Positions 8,744 through 18,145 of a DNA stretch of 64,000 bases are shown here, piece by piece. Made by a program: the position numbers and the translations under genes. Numbering within the stretch: position 1 is the first letter of the stretch; each line of letters begins with the position of its first letter. Below the pieces are notes generated by a model. The model did no database searches and was not told where the DNA came from. It was given only the letters and a program-made list of their open reading frames with translations. Location: the NCBI GenBank assembly GCA_015056365.1, contig SVGM01000010.1, positions 52,325-116,324 on the forward strand, read 5' to 3'. This stretch comes from Clostridiales bacterium. Lineage in GTDB: Bacteria > Bacillota > Clostridia > Christensenellales > Aristaeellaceae.

Positions 8744-11700
8744 ATGCGCCTTACCAAGCTTGAGATCTATGGATTCAAGTCCTTTGCCAAGAGGACGGAG
8801 ATCGTATTTCCTCAAAACGTAACGGGCATTGTGGGCCCCAACGGCAGCGGCAAGAGCAACATCAGCGACGCTGTGCGCTGGGTACTGGGCGAGCAGAGCG
8901 CCAAGACCCTGCGCGGAAACAGCATGGCCGATGTGATCTTCAACGGCACCGAAAAGCGCAAGCCCATGAACTACTGCGAAGTGACGCTGGTGTTCGATAA
9001 CAGCGATCTGCAGCTTCCGGTGGAGTACCAGGAGGTCAGCATCACCCGCAGGGTATACCGCAGCGGCGACAGTGAATACCTGATGAACGGCAGCAACTGC
9101 CGCCTGAAGGACATTGTGGATCTGTTCCGGGATACCGGCGTTGGCAAAGAAGGATACTCCATTATCGGTCAGGGCCGTATTGACGAGATCCTCAGCCAGC
9201 GGGGAGAGGATCGACGTATCGTTTTTGAGGAAGCGGTGGGTATTAACCGTTTCCGCAGCCGCAAGGAAGAAGCGGAAACCCGGTTGAAGCGCGCCGATGA
9301 AAATTTGGTGCGCGTAGTGGATGTTCTGGATGAACTGGAAACCCATCTGGCGCCGCTGAAGCGGCAGGCAGAGGTAGCCAGGGAATATCTGAGCCTGAGC
9401 GAAGCTCTCAAGGAACTGGATATTCGTTTGTTTATTTACCGGTATGACCGCCTGCATCAGAAAGAGGTGGAAGCCGAGCAGGCGCTGCTGAGGCTCAAGG
9501 ACTCGCTGGCAGAAGCAGAAAAGCAGCTGACGCAGGCCATTGACCGGCGTACCCAGGGCGAAGCCCACCAGGAAGAACTGCAGCAGGCGTTGAGCCAGGC
9601 GCATGAGGCGCTGCTCCGTGCAACGGACAGCCTGCATGGCGTGAAGGAAAATGCGGCCACCATCGAAAATCGGCTCATTAGCGGTCAGGAGACGCTCGAT
9701 CGGCTGGATAAGGAAGAAAACAGCCTGAACAATCGCCTTCGCCTGATCGAGGCCACCATGACCCAGAGCGACGGCGGCCTGAGTGAAGCAACCCGTTTGC
9801 AGGAGTTGGCACAGGCAGAATTGGACAAGTGCCGGGAAAACCAGACCCGTGCCTCCGAAGCTGCCGAAGCACTGGAAGAAAAACTGGACGCGCACAAGAA
9901 CCGCATGATGGAACGTATGAACCGGATGCAGAACGTGCGGGCGTCCCAGGCGCGCAATGCCGCCATGCAGCAGCAGATGGCTGCGCGCCGCAGCGAATTG
10001 ATCACTCAGCAGGAGCAAGAAGCGCTGAAGGATGAAGAACTCCTGGCTGCTGTCAATGCCGCCAGAGACAATCTGCAGGGCGAAGAAAAGCGGCTGGAAG
10101 AACTCAAAGCCGCTGCACAGGAGCGGGAGGAAGCGCCCAAGCGGATGCTTCAGCAGATCCTGGCCAAACAGAAGGAAATGCAGGAGGATGCGCAGAACGC
10201 TCGTGCGGCGGATATGCGACTGCGCACCCTGAAGGAATTGCAGGACGGCTACGAGGGCTACCAATACGCGGTCAAAAACGCGCTCACCTATGCCCGCCGG
10301 GAAAAGATGACAGGCGTGGTGGACGTGGTGGCGATGCTGCTTCATGTGCCCAGAGAATACGAAACCGCCATGGACATGGCACTGGGCGCAGGCATGCAGA
10401 ATATCGTTACCGAAACGGAACAGGAAGCCAAGCAGCTGGTTGAGTATCTGCGTGAAAACCGCATGGGTCGCGCTACATTTTTGCCGGTGAATACGGTGCG
10501 CGGACGTACCCTCAGCGACAAGGAACGTCAAGTGCTGAGCATGGAGGGCTGCATTGGCGTTGCCAGCGAGCTGTGTTCTTATGAGGAGCGCTACCGCGGC
10601 ATTGTGGAAAATTTGCTGGGCCGCACGGTGGTCGCAAGAGATCTGGACAGCGGTATTGCGATCATGCGCGCAGGGGGACACGCCTTCCGGTTGGTGACCC
10701 TCACCGGCGACGTGATGCATTCCGGCGGCAGTATTACCGGCGGCAGCATTCAGCAGAAAGCGCAAAACCTGCTGGGCCGCGAACGGGAGATGAAGGAGCT
10801 GGGAAACCAGCTTAAGGAGATCAACCAGCGGGTCAGCGACGCCCAGAAGCTGATTGAAGAGCTGGAACGCCAGCGCGCCGAAGAAAAAAAGCTGGGCGAA
10901 AGCGCCCTGTACGAGGTGCATCAGCAGGAGATCGCGGTGGTACGCGACAGTGAGCGCCTGAAATCCGCGACGGCGGACAGGGACGCCCACCTGCTCCGGC
11001 GCAAGGCATTGGAAGAAGCGATCGCGCAGCTGGACGAAACGCTGGAAGAGATTGAAGCAGAAGCGCAGCGGATCCGCCAGATGGAACAGCAGGACGATGT
11101 GAGCGACGAGGAACTCAGTGCCATTACAGTAGAACTGTCCGGACAGTTGAATTTGGCGCGGCGCGAGCGGGAGAAGGCGCAGGAGGCGCTTACCGGCGCC
11201 ATGCTGACCTTGCAGAATGCCCAGCACGATTTGGATCGTATTCAGCGGGATCGCAGCCGTCTGGAGCATGACAGCCATGCCTGCCGCAAGGAACTGTTCG
11301 AATTGCAGAACCGCCGCACCCAAACCCTGCAGGAGATGGAACGAAACCGCAAGGCCAAGGAAGCGGTGCTGGGGTCCATCGCCCAGGCAGAAACAGCGGT
11401 GGATGATTCTCGCAGAGCCGTGGAGGACACCGAGCAGCTTCGGGATGAATGCCAGCGAAGTCTGAAGGAGATCCAGAGCGAGATCGACGCCGCACAGCAG
11501 GTGACCGGTCGGGAAACCGAGCGGTTGCATCGGCAGGAGATGGCGCTGGGACGCATGAAAAACGATGTTTCCCTGATCTGTGACCGGCTGTGGGATACCT
11601 ATGAGCTGAGCTACGCAGGTGCAATGGAGCAGATGCTCACTTATCCGCAGCAGGAGAAACCCTTCAAGGAAAGCGAAGCGGAGGGACAGGCGCAGGGCAT

Positions 11701-12322
11701 TCGGGAGCGAATCCGTGCCATGGGGTCGGTCAATGTGGGCGCCATCGAAGAATACGCCCAGATGAACCAGCGCTATACCCAGCTTACCGAGCAGCGGAAC
11801 GATCTGGAGAAGGCCAAAAAGGATCTTCAGGAGCTGATCACCCAGCTGCTGGGACAGATGGAGACGGTGTTTGTCAGCCAGTTTGGGCTTTTGCAGGACT
11901 ATTTTGCCCAGACTTTCACCCGTCTGTTCGGCGGCGGCAGGGGCGAGATTAGTCTGAGCGACCCGGAGCATCCGCTGGATTGCGGCATTGACATCATCGT
12001 GCAGCCCCCAGGAAAGAAACGGCAGATCCTGAGCCTGTTCTCTGGCGGTGAACGCGCCCTGACGGCCATCGCCATTCTCTTTGCCATGCTCAAGCTTAAA
12101 CCCACGCCCTTTTGCATCCTGGACGAGATCGAAGCGGCGCTGGATGACGCAAATATCAGCTATTTTGCCGATTATCTTAAGGAATTCAGTATCGATACTC
12201 AGTTTATCGTGGTGACCCACCGCAAGGGCACCATGGAGCGCTGCGACACCCTCTTTGGCGTGGCCATGGAGGAAAGAGGCATCAGCAGCATGGTCAGCGT
12301 GAACCTGACCGACTATGAATAA
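8744..12322 (+). CDS. smc: Chromosome segregation SMC ATPase
   Basis: A 1192-residue SMC protein, the core of the bacterial condensin with ScpA/ScpB. The Walker A motif GPNGSGKSN is at 31-39. Two long coiled-coil arms flank a hinge at about 505-660. The C-terminal ABC signature [10 protein letters not shown] is near 1100 and Walker [12 protein letters not shown] near 1125. ATG 8744 is chosen because AAGGAGG ends 6 bases before it; a GTG at 8738 lies too close. It lies between rnc and ftsY (14 bases to ftsY), the classic Firmicutes operon. Confidence 0.97.
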   Translation: MRLTKLEIYGFKSFAKRTEIVFPQNVTGIVGPNGSGKSNISDAVRWVLGEQSAKTLRGNSMADVIFNGTEKRKPMNYCEVTLVFDNSDLQLPVEYQEVSITRRVYRSGDSEYLMNGSNCRLKDIVDLFRDTGVGKEGYSIIGQGRIDEILSQRGEDRRIVFEEAVGINRFRSRKEEAETRLKRADENLVRVVDVLDELETHLAPLKRQAEVAREYLSLSEALKELDIRLFIYRYDRLHQKEVEAEQALLRLKDSLAEAEKQLTQAIDRRTQGEAHQEELQQALSQAHEALLRATDSLHGVKENAATIENRLISGQETLDRLDKEENSLNNRLRLIEATMTQSDGGLSEATRLQELAQAELDKCRENQTRASEAAEALEEKLDAHKNRMMERMNRMQNVRASQARNAAMQQQMAARRSELITQQEQEALKDEELLAAVNAARDNLQGEEKRLEELKAAAQEREEAPKRMLQQILAKQKEMQEDAQNARAADMRLRTLKELQDGYEGYQYAVKNALTYARREKMTGVVDVVAMLLHVPREYETAMDMALGAGMQNIVTETEQEAKQLVEYLRENRMGRATFLPVNTVRGRTLSDKERQVLSMEGCIGVASELCSYEERYRGIVENLLGRTVVARDLDSGIAIMRAGGHAFRLVTLTGDVMHSGGSITGGSIQQKAQNLLGREREMKELGNQLKEINQRVSDAQKLIEELERQRAEEKKLGESALYEVHQQEIAVVRDSERLKSATADRDAHLLRRKALEEAIAQLDETLEEIEAEAQRIRQMEQQDDVSDEELSAITVELSGQLNLARREREKAQEALTGAMLTLQNAQHDLDRIQRDRSRLEHDSHACRKELFELQNRRTQTLQEMERNRKAKEAVLGSIAQAETAVDDSRRAVEDTEQLRDECQRSLKEIQSEIDAAQQVTGRETERLHRQEMALGRMKNDVSLICDRLWDTYELSYAGAMEQMLTYPQQEKPFKESEAEGQAQGIRERIRAMGSVNVGAIEEYAQMNQRYTQLTEQRNDLEKAKKDLQELITQLLGQMETVFVSQFGLLQDYFAQTFTRLFGGGRGEISLSDPEHPLDCGIDIIVQPPGKKRQILSLFSGGERALTAIAILFAMLKLKPTPFCILDEIEAALDDANISYFADYLKEFSIDTQFIVVTHRKGTMERCDTLFGVAMEERGISSMVSVNLTDYE

Positions 12323-12336
12323 GGGGGATACCCGAA

Positions 12337-13248
12337 ATGAGCGAAAAGAAAAACCTGTTTTCCCGTCTCAGGGATGGTCTGTTCAAGAGCCGTGAGCATA
12401 TGGCGCAGGCCATGGACGATGCTGTGCGCGAGGATCGCCCCATTGATGAGGATCTCTATGACGAACTTATGGACGCGCTGATCCTCTCCGATATGGGCGC
12501 CGCCTGTGCCCAGGAGGCCATCGATGGCCTTCGCAAGGTGGTGGCGGAGAAGAAACTGAAAAACGGCGCGCAGGCTAAGGAAGAGCTGAAAGCCATTTTG
12601 GTGCGTATGCTGGACGTGCCCAAGGAGCCGCTGAGCTGGCCCATGGTCACCCTGGTGGTAGGCGTGAACGGCGTTGGTAAAACCACCACCATCGGCAAGC
12701 TGGCGCTGCGTTTTCAGGGCCTTGGCCGTACCATCATTCTCTGCGCTGCCGATACCTTCCGCGCCGCCGCTGCCGAGCAGCTCACGGTATGGGCTGAGCG
12801 TGCGCGCTGCCCCATCGTCAAGCATAAGGAAGGCGCTGACCCCGCCGGCGTTGTGTTTGACGGCGTGAAGGCCGCCAAGGGTCAGAAGGCGGATCTGCTG
12901 ATCGTGGATACCGCCGGACGTCTGCATAACAAGAAGAATCTTATGGACGAGATGGAAAAGATGCGCCGCGTCATCGACCGGGAATACCCGGAAGCCAAGG
13001 TGCGCTGCCTGCTGGTGGTGGACGCCACCACCGGTCAGAACGGCCTGCAGCAGGCCCGCGCCTTCCGGGAGGCCGCCGGTATCAACGGCATCGTGCTTAC
13101 AAAGCTGGATGGTACTGCCAAGGGCGGTATCGCGTTTGGCATTGTGCGTGAACTGAAGGTGCCGGTGATGTACGTTGGTGTGGGCGAAGGCATCGAAGAT
13201 CTGCAGGCTTTTGACGCCAAGGAGTTTGTGGACGCGTTGTTTGTGTAA
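12337..13248 (+). CDS. ftsY: Signal recognition particle receptor FtsY
   Basis: A 303-residue SRP receptor GTPase that docks SRP-ribosome complexes at the membrane. The NG domain starts almost at once, so the acidic A domain of E. coli FtsY is missing, as in many Gram-positives. Motifs visible are the P-loop [10 protein letters not shown] (109-118), [16 protein letters not shown] and [17 protein letters not shown] precedes the ATG. It is co-transcribed with rnc and smc. Confidence 0.97.
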   Translation: MSEKKNLFSRLRDGLFKSREHMAQAMDDAVREDRPIDEDLYDELMDALILSDMGAACAQEAIDGLRKVVAEKKLKNGAQAKEELKAILVRMLDVPKEPLSWPMVTLVVGVNGVGKTTTIGKLALRFQGLGRTIILCAADTFRAAAAEQLTVWAERARCPIVKHKEGADPAGVVFDGVKAAKGQKADLLIVDTAGRLHNKKNLMDEMEKMRRVIDREYPEAKVRCLLVVDATTGQNGLQQARAFREAAGINGIVLTKLDGTAKGGIAFGIVRELKVPVMYVGVGEGIEDLQAFDAKEFVDALFV

Positions 13249-13276
13249 CGCCGACAGACGATGGAGGAATCGGACA

Positions 13277-14191
13277 ATGATGCTGGGTTCATTTTATTTC
13301 AAAAACAAAGCCAAGCAGGCACTGAGCGGCAACTGGCAAACTGCGTTGCTGGTGGTGTTCTTCGCCGGTGTGCTGGGAACAGTACTGCAGGTGGCGCAAC
13401 TATTGATGCTGCCCAATCAGGCGGAGTATCTGTCTGTCGAAACGTACCTGCAGGCAGCCATGGAAGTGCCGCAAAGCACCTGGAACAGCTTGCTGGTGCT
13501 GAGCCTTGTGACCCTGCTCGTCAGCCCTGCCCTTTCCCTGGGACGCTATCACTATTTCGTGGAGCGTGTCCGCGGCAACGAACTGGGCTTCCAAGGCTTG
13601 CTGAGCCGTATGCGCTATTTCGGCAAGGCGCTGTGGCTGAGTCTGTGCATGGCGGTGCGTATCTTCCTGTGGTCGCTTTTGCTAATCGTGCCGGGTATTA
13701 TCGCTGCCATTCGTTATAGCATGGCGCCGTATTATCTGGCTGAGAATTCGGACATCTCCGCCGGCGAGGCCATCAATCGCAGCAAGAATGCCATGGCCAA
13801 TATGAAGATGAGCTATTTTTCGCTCTCCCTCAGCTTTCTTGGCTGGACGCTGGCCGCCACGCTTCTGCAAACGCTGCTGGTCGACGTCAACTATGTACTG
13901 GGGACGGTTGCGGGTCTGTTTGCCCAGGTTTGGGTCACCACCTACATGGAGGCTGCCTGTGCGGTGTTCTTCCTGACGGTAAGCCAGGAAAAGGGCATTG
14001 AGAAGGCGCATCGCGAAATGTTTTCTCAGTTTGAGCAGATGGGCATGGATCCGGACACGCTGGATGAGATGAAGACTCGTGCCCGAATGCAGGAGGACGC
14101 CCGGGAGAAAATGTCCAAAGACCTGGAAGATATGTATTATCAGGCATACAATTCGAGCTACGATGATGATGATGACGACAAACTGGACTAA
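13277..14191 (+). CDS. DUF975 family integral membrane protein
   Basis: A 304-residue membrane protein with about five hydrophobic segments (for example [20 protein letters not shown] and [16 protein letters not shown]). It carries the DUF975 hallmark in which a tyrosine-rich [19 protein letters not shown] segment follows the central helix. The C-terminus is cytoplasmic-looking and ends in [12 protein letters not shown] 13277 follows GGAGG by about 9 bases; a second ATG adjoins it. It lies 28 bases after ftsY. The family has no established biochemical function. Confidence 0.85.
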   Translation: MMLGSFYFKNKAKQALSGNWQTALLVVFFAGVLGTVLQVAQLLMLPNQAEYLSVETYLQAAMEVPQSTWNSLLVLSLVTLLVSPALSLGRYHYFVERVRGNELGFQGLLSRMRYFGKALWLSLCMAVRIFLWSLLLIVPGIIAAIRYSMAPYYLAENSDISAGEAINRSKNAMANMKMSYFSLSLSFLGWTLAATLLQTLLVDVNYVLGTVAGLFAQVWVTTYMEAACAVFFLTVSQEKGIEKAHREMFSQFEQMGMDPDTLDEMKTRARMQEDAREKMSKDLEDMYYQAYNSSYDDDDDDKLD

Positions 14192-14208
14192 CGGAACGGA
14201 GGTAGCCT

Positions 14209-14943
14209 ATGCCCCCCTTAAAGCCATACAGTGCTGATTTGACTTACAGCTATGCGCCAGGCGTATTCCCTTCGCTGGAATTGATGCGGGTTGCGCCCCA
14301 GCGAGCGCTCAGGCTTCTTTTGAGCGAGCGCGCCCAGGGCGAAGGTGTGGAAAAGCTGCGTCAGGTCTGCCGGGAGCACGGTGTGCGGGAAGAAATCGCC
14401 GACAAGGCGCTTCGCCGCATCAGCAGCAAGGACAATTGCTTCGCGGCTGTGGTATTTGAAAAATGGCAGGCGGAGTTGGATGCAACCAGGCCCCACGTGG
14501 TGCTCCATCATCCCATGGATGAAGGCAATCTGGGCACCATTCAGCGCACGCTGCTGGGGCTGGATCTGCGGGATATCGCGGTGATCCGTCCTGCGGCCGA
14601 TGCTTTTGATCCCAAGGTAGTCAGAGCTACCATGGGGGCGCTGTTCAGCCTCCGGCTCAAGCAATACGATAGCTTTGAGGCCTACCGCGCCGAATATCCG
14701 GACCATGCCCTGTATCCATTCATGCTGGATGGGTCGGTGCTGCTGGAGGAAGCGGTGAGCAGCGTACAAAGCCCCTACGCGCTGGTGTTTGGCAACGAGG
14801 GCAGCGGTCTGCCCGCTTCCTTTGCCCAGCTCGGGCAGGCGGTGCGTATCCCCCACAACAACGAAATCGACTCGCTGAACCTGTCCATTGCGGTGGGTAT
14901 AGGCGCGTATGCCTTTGTGCATGCAGGCAAGAAGGAGGCGTGA
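14209..14943 (+). CDS. SpoU/TrmH family RNA 2'-O-methyltransferase
   Basis: A 244-residue SPOUT methyltransferase. An N-terminal substrate-recognition segment of about 95 residues is followed by the catalytic knot with motif 1 NLGTIQRTLLGLDL, motif 2 VFGNEGSGL and motif 3 IPHNNEIDSLNLSIAV, which bind S-adenosylmethionine and the catalytic residues. It resembles the YsgA-type rRNA methyltransferases of Firmicutes. The target nucleotide is not readable from sequence. It is followed directly by the UPF0340 gene, whose ribosome binding site overlaps this gene's end. Confidence 0.9.
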   Translation: MPPLKPYSADLTYSYAPGVFPSLELMRVAPQRALRLLLSERAQGEGVEKLRQVCREHGVREEIADKALRRISSKDNCFAAVVFEKWQAELDATRPHVVLHHPMDEGNLGTIQRTLLGLDLRDIAVIRPAADAFDPKVVRATMGALFSLRLKQYDSFEAYRAEYPDHALYPFMLDGSVLLEEAVSSVQSPYALVFGNEGSGLPASFAQLGQAVRIPHNNEIDSLNLSIAVGIGAYAFVHAGKKEA

Positions 14944-14945
14944 GG

Positions 14946-15503
14946 ATGAATCCTGAATATGAAAACATCGCGGCGCAGCTGAGTAGCTGCATCCGTTATC
15001 TGGCCAAAGAAGGCGGCCTGAAGCCCGGAGCAGTGATGGTATTGGGCTGCTCCACCAGCGAAGTGGCCGGTGGTCTGATCGGCAAAAACAGCGTGCCCGA
15101 GCTGGGCGACGCCATTGCCCAGACCATGATCGAAACCTGTCGTGAATTAGGACTGCGCCCGGTATTCCAGTGCTGTGAACATCTGAACCGTGCGCTGGTC
15201 ATGGAACAGGAGACTCTGGACAGCTTGCGTCTGCGCCAGGTCAACGCCATGCCCGTCCCCAAGGCGGGCGGCAGCGCAGGCGCTGCGGCGTACCTGCGCT
15301 TTGAGCATCCCGCCGTTGCGGAGAGCATCCAGGCGGATGCAGCCATCGACGTGGGCGACACGCTGGTAGGCATGCACATCCGTCCGGTGGCGGTTCCGCT
15401 GCGCATGAACGGACAGGCGCCCCGGGTTGGCGAGGCCCATGTGACCATGGCGTACAGCCGTCTTCCCTTCATCGGTGGCAGCCGCGCCCAGTATCCGGCG
15501 TAA
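14946..15503 (+). CDS. UPF0340 (YwlG/TIGR01440) family protein
   Basis: A 185-residue protein of the conserved Firmicutes family UPF0340. The signature VMVLGCSTSEVAGGLIGKNS is close to the N-terminus, and the FQCCEHLNRALVME segment follows. Function is unknown. ATG 14946 is used because AAGGAGG at 14933-14939 is 6 bases upstream; an in-frame GTG at 14940 is too close. Its spacing makes it translationally linked to the SpoU methyltransferase. Confidence 0.9.
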   Translation: MNPEYENIAAQLSSCIRYLAKEGGLKPGAVMVLGCSTSEVAGGLIGKNSVPELGDAIAQTMIETCRELGLRPVFQCCEHLNRALVMEQETLDSLRLRQVNAMPVPKAGGSAGAAAYLRFEHPAVAESIQADAAIDVGDTLVGMHIRPVAVPLRMNGQAPRVGEAHVTMAYSRLPFIGGSRAQYPA

Positions 15504-15519
15504 GACAGACAAACCGATC

Positions 15520-15550
15520 AACCGTCCTTTTCCTTTCGGATTGGACGGTT
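15520..15550 (+). terminator. Intergenic hairpin after the UPF0340 gene
   Basis: Eight-base perfect arms AACCGTCC and GGACGGTT flank a 15-base loop. There is no good T-tract on the plus strand, so it may be a weak terminator or an mRNA end stabiliser upstream of the acetyltransferase gene. Confidence 0.4.
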
Positions 15551-15573
15551 GCTGCATTGTGGAGGTGGAGAAT

Positions 15574-16014
15574 ATGACCATCAGACCGATGAACATCCGG
15601 GATTATGACGCGGTATATCAGCTTTGGATCTCCACGCCCGGCATGGGCCTGAATACCACGGATGACAGCCGGGAAGGGATCGAAAAATACCTGAAACGCA
15701 ACCCGGATACCTGTTTTGTGGCTGCAGACGGGGAACAGGTGGTGGGCGTCATTCTTTCCGGGCATGACGGCAGAAGAGGATTTATCCACCATACCTGTGT
15801 CAGCATGGCCTACCGTGGCAGGGGCATTGGGCGCAGACTGGTGGAATGCGCCATGGATGCGCTGGAAAAGGAAGGCATCCACAAGGTGGCGCTGGTAGTC
15901 TTTGCCCGGAATCAGCAGGGCAATCAATTCTGGGAGCGTATGGGGTTCACCAGCCGGGAGGATCTGATCTACCGTAACCAAGCGATCCACGAACTGGAGA
16001 GGATCGATACATGA
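15574..16014 (+). CDS. GNAT family N-acetyltransferase
   Basis: A 146-residue single-domain GNAT enzyme, which transfers an acetyl group from acetyl-CoA to an amine. The acetyl-CoA loop is YRGRGIGRRLVE, and the C-terminal FWERMGFTSRED segment is the typical beta6-alpha4 region. The start is ATG 15574 behind GGAGGTGG; the frame is open further upstream but has no better site. The substrate is unknown. A bidirectional terminator follows at once. Confidence 0.9.
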   Translation: MTIRPMNIRDYDAVYQLWISTPGMGLNTTDDSREGIEKYLKRNPDTCFVAADGEQVVGVILSGHDGRRGFIHHTCVSMAYRGRGIGRRLVECAMDALEKEGIHKVALVVFARNQQGNQFWERMGFTSREDLIYRNQAIHELERIDT

Positions 16015-16015
16015 A

Positions 16016-16050
16016 AAAAGCGATCAAAGCAAGTAGCTTTGGTCGCTTTT
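16016..16050. terminator. Bidirectional terminator between convergent genes
   Basis: Fifteen-base arms (AAAAGCGATCAAAGC and its complement with one G-T pair) flank the loop AAGTA. A-rich and T-rich ends on both sides suit factor-independent termination in both directions. Confidence 0.85.
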
Positions 16051-16064
16051 CAAATAACAATTGC

Positions 16065-16613
16065 CTACACCACGGGGGTGAAAGTAGCCAGCACGCTGTC
16101 CAGCGTGTTCAGCAGTTCCAGATCCACCCCGGCATAGTCGCCGTAGTAGCAGCTGAAATCAATGGCATAACCGCCCACGATGGTCTCTGCCAGCAGGTAG
16201 GGGCCGTCTTCATCTTCCAGGTAATACAGATAGAAGGGGATATCCATATCGCTGACCGTTACGGTATCCAGCAGCTTGACATTCATATCGGAGAGGCTGT
16301 CCAGCGTGGCGTCAACGTAGGCGGTGCGTTCTTCCGTGGTGGCGGTGAACAGGCTCAGTCCCTGATACTGCTCGTACTGCTCCATGAACACGTCGATGAT
16401 CACTTCGTTGGCTTCGTCGTACATCAGAAACAGCCACAGATAGGAGTCCGTGCTTTCATTGGCATAGGACTGATTGTCCAGCAGATACACGTTTTCGTCG
16501 TAGGAAATGGTGAAGATGTTCATGGCGTTGTATTCGGCTGCACCGGCAGTTGCCAGAATAAAGCAGAGCACCAGCGAAAGCAGCAACGCAATACGTTTTT
16601 GCATCTTTTTCAT
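16065..16613 (-). CDS. Secreted protein of unknown function
   Basis: A 182-residue protein with a clear signal peptide (KKMQKR then a 17-residue hydrophobic core, likely cleavage after ATAGAAA). The mature part is strongly acidic and tyrosine-rich (VYLLDNQSYANESTDSY, FYLYYLEDEDGPYLLAE). There is no lipobox cysteine, so it should be released or non-covalently held. AGGAGG lies 9 bases upstream of the ATG. I do not recognise a family. It stands alone between terminators, divergent from the decarboxylase gene. Confidence 0.75.
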   Translation of the reverse strand: MKKMQKRIALLLSLVLCFILATAGAAEYNAMNIFTISYDENVYLLDNQSYANESTDSYLWLFLMYDEANEVIIDVFMEQYEQYQGLSLFTATTEERTAYVDATLDSLSDMNVKLLDTVTVSDMDIPFYLYYLEDEDGPYLLAETIVGGYAIDFSCYYGDYAGVDLELLNTLDSVLATFTPVV

Positions 16614-16644
16614 TGAACATGCCTCCTAACAAATGGATTGCTTT

Positions 16645-16650
16645 ATTATA
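16645..16650 (-). promoter_or_regulatory. -10 element for the secreted orphan gene
   Basis: TATAAT on the minus strand, 32 bases upstream of the start codon. The -35 region is T-rich but has no clear TTGACA, so only the -10 is called. Confidence 0.4.
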
Positions 16651-16698
16651 CCATATGCTGTTGAAAAAACCTACGGAAAAATTGTATCTTTACAGGTC

Positions 16699-16727
16699 TT
16701 GCATATCAAGCCAAGGGTAGGTATACT
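16699..16727 (+). promoter_or_regulatory. Sigma-A-type promoter of the decarboxylase/kinase/mnmA run
   Basis: TTGCAT and TATACT are separated by 17 bases and end 52 bases before the decarboxylase start. The downstream genes have almost no gaps, so this promoter may drive all three. Confidence 0.6.
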
Positions 16728-16779
16728 GAAACGGCGTATAGCTGTTGATGACAGCCGCGCAAGGAGAGGAATACCTTTG

Positions 16780-18141
16780 ATGAGACCGATGATGGAGATG
16801 CTGCAGAACGCATCCGGCAGATTGTCTCTGCATATGCCGGGCGCGCAGGGGCAAGGGCCTTTCGGCAGCATAGATCCCTATGAACTGGACACCACGGAGA
16901 TCTCTCTGACGGACGATCTCTACAAGCCCACAGGCGCTATTCAAAGGGCGCAAGAGCTGGCAGCAAAAAGCGCCGGGGCGGCACACACGCTGATGCTTTC
17001 CGGCGGCAGCACCGCCGGCATGCATGCCATGCTGCTCTATGCCGCTTGCAAAGGCGAAAAAGTGATTTTGCCCAGGAATGTGCATATCAGTGCCGTTCAT
17101 CTGTGCGCCGTTGCCGGGCTTACGCCGGTGTTCGTGCCGGTCTCCTATACGCCTCAGGGAAGACCCTACCTGACTGCGGAGCAATACGAACGCACGATGG
17201 AAGAACATCCAGACGCCAAGGCTGTGCTTGTGTTAAGTCCGGATTACTACGGTACACTGGGCACAGTGGGGGAGACCGCCAAGCTGGCCCATGAGCGGGG
17301 CATGCTGCTTCTGTGCGACGAAGCTCACGGCGCTGCCATGAACTGGATTCATCCGGAAAACAGCGCGATTCGTCAGGGGGCGGATCTGGTGGTGCAGTCC
17401 GCTCACAAAACCCTGCCTGCATTGACGGCGGGTGCATGGCTGCACGCAGCGGATACCATCGACCACGCGCTGTTGCTCAGAAGACTGCGTATGGTACAGA
17501 CCAGCAGCCCTTCCTTTATTACCATGCTGTCGCTGGACGATGCCCGGGCATGGATGGACGAGCATGGCAGGCAAGCGGGCGCTGACCTTCTCCAAGCCCT
17601 GAAAGATTTTCGGATCAAAGCAGCCGGACTGGGCTATACCGACGGACAGGCCGGCCTGCCAAAGGCTGTGAAAAGCGATCCTCTGCGTTTGGTGCTGGAT
17701 GCGCCTCAGGGAGGTTTCCGGCTGGAAGAACAACTGGAAGAAATGGGCATCGATGTGGAACTGAGCGACGCCTGCGGCGTAGGCTGCATTCTGTCCCTCA
17801 GGGACGGTGCGCATCGGCTGGAGCGGTTGCTTAGCGCCCTTGAACGCATTCCCGCAACGGCGGATGCTACTGCCAAGGCGCCTACGCCTCCGGCGATCCC
17901 GCCCCGGGCCATGCCTCTTGATCAGGCGGCATTTGCGCCTACGGAAGCTGTGACGATCGCTCAGGCGGCTGGGCGGGTCAGCGCCGGTCAGGTGGGGCTG
18001 TATCCCCCGGGCGTTGCGGTGCTCACCGCTGGTGAAACGATTACCCCGGAGATTGCGGGCTGGCTTTCTGCCATGCCCCGGAACCGGCTTTTTGGACTGG
18101 ATGAAAACGGTATGCTGATCTGTGTGAAAGAAGGAGTATGA
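16780..18141 (+). CDS. YaaO-like Orn/Lys/Arg decarboxylase family protein
   Basis: A 453-residue PLP enzyme of the fold-type I Orn/Lys/Arg decarboxylase family (short, YaaO type). An SGGSTAGMHAML segment binds the cofactor phosphate, DEAH at 180-183 contacts the pyridine ring, and SAHKTLPALT carries the Schiff-base Lys210. The C-terminal small domain is shortened compared with the long E. coli enzymes. ATG 16780 follows AAGGAGAGG. The gene directly precedes the thymidylate kinase, the same order as yaaO-tmk in Bacillus. The substrate (arginine, lysine or another basic amino acid) cannot be told from the sequence. Confidence 0.9.
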   Translation: MRPMMEMLQNASGRLSLHMPGAQGQGPFGSIDPYELDTTEISLTDDLYKPTGAIQRAQELAAKSAGAAHTLMLSGGSTAGMHAMLLYAACKGEKVILPRNVHISAVHLCAVAGLTPVFVPVSYTPQGRPYLTAEQYERTMEEHPDAKAVLVLSPDYYGTLGTVGETAKLAHERGMLLLCDEAHGAAMNWIHPENSAIRQGADLVVQSAHKTLPALTAGAWLHAADTIDHALLLRRLRMVQTSSPSFITMLSLDDARAWMDEHGRQAGADLLQALKDFRIKAAGLGYTDGQAGLPKAVKSDPLRLVLDAPQGGFRLEEQLEEMGIDVELSDACGVGCILSLRDGAHRLERLLSALERIPATADATAKAPTPPAIPPRAMPLDQAAFAPTEAVTIAQAAGRVSAGQVGLYPPGVAVLTAGETITPEIAGWLSAMPRNRLFGLDENGMLICVKEGV

Positions 18142-18145
18142 ATCC

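Noticed and set aside
8630..12220. A 1196-codon open frame antisense to smc
   Set aside because: Shadow of smc, which has all expected motifs.
16011..16616. Plus-strand open frame of 201 codons
   Set aside because: Antisense to the secreted orphan, which has a signal peptide and a ribosome binding site, and it begins in a terminator.
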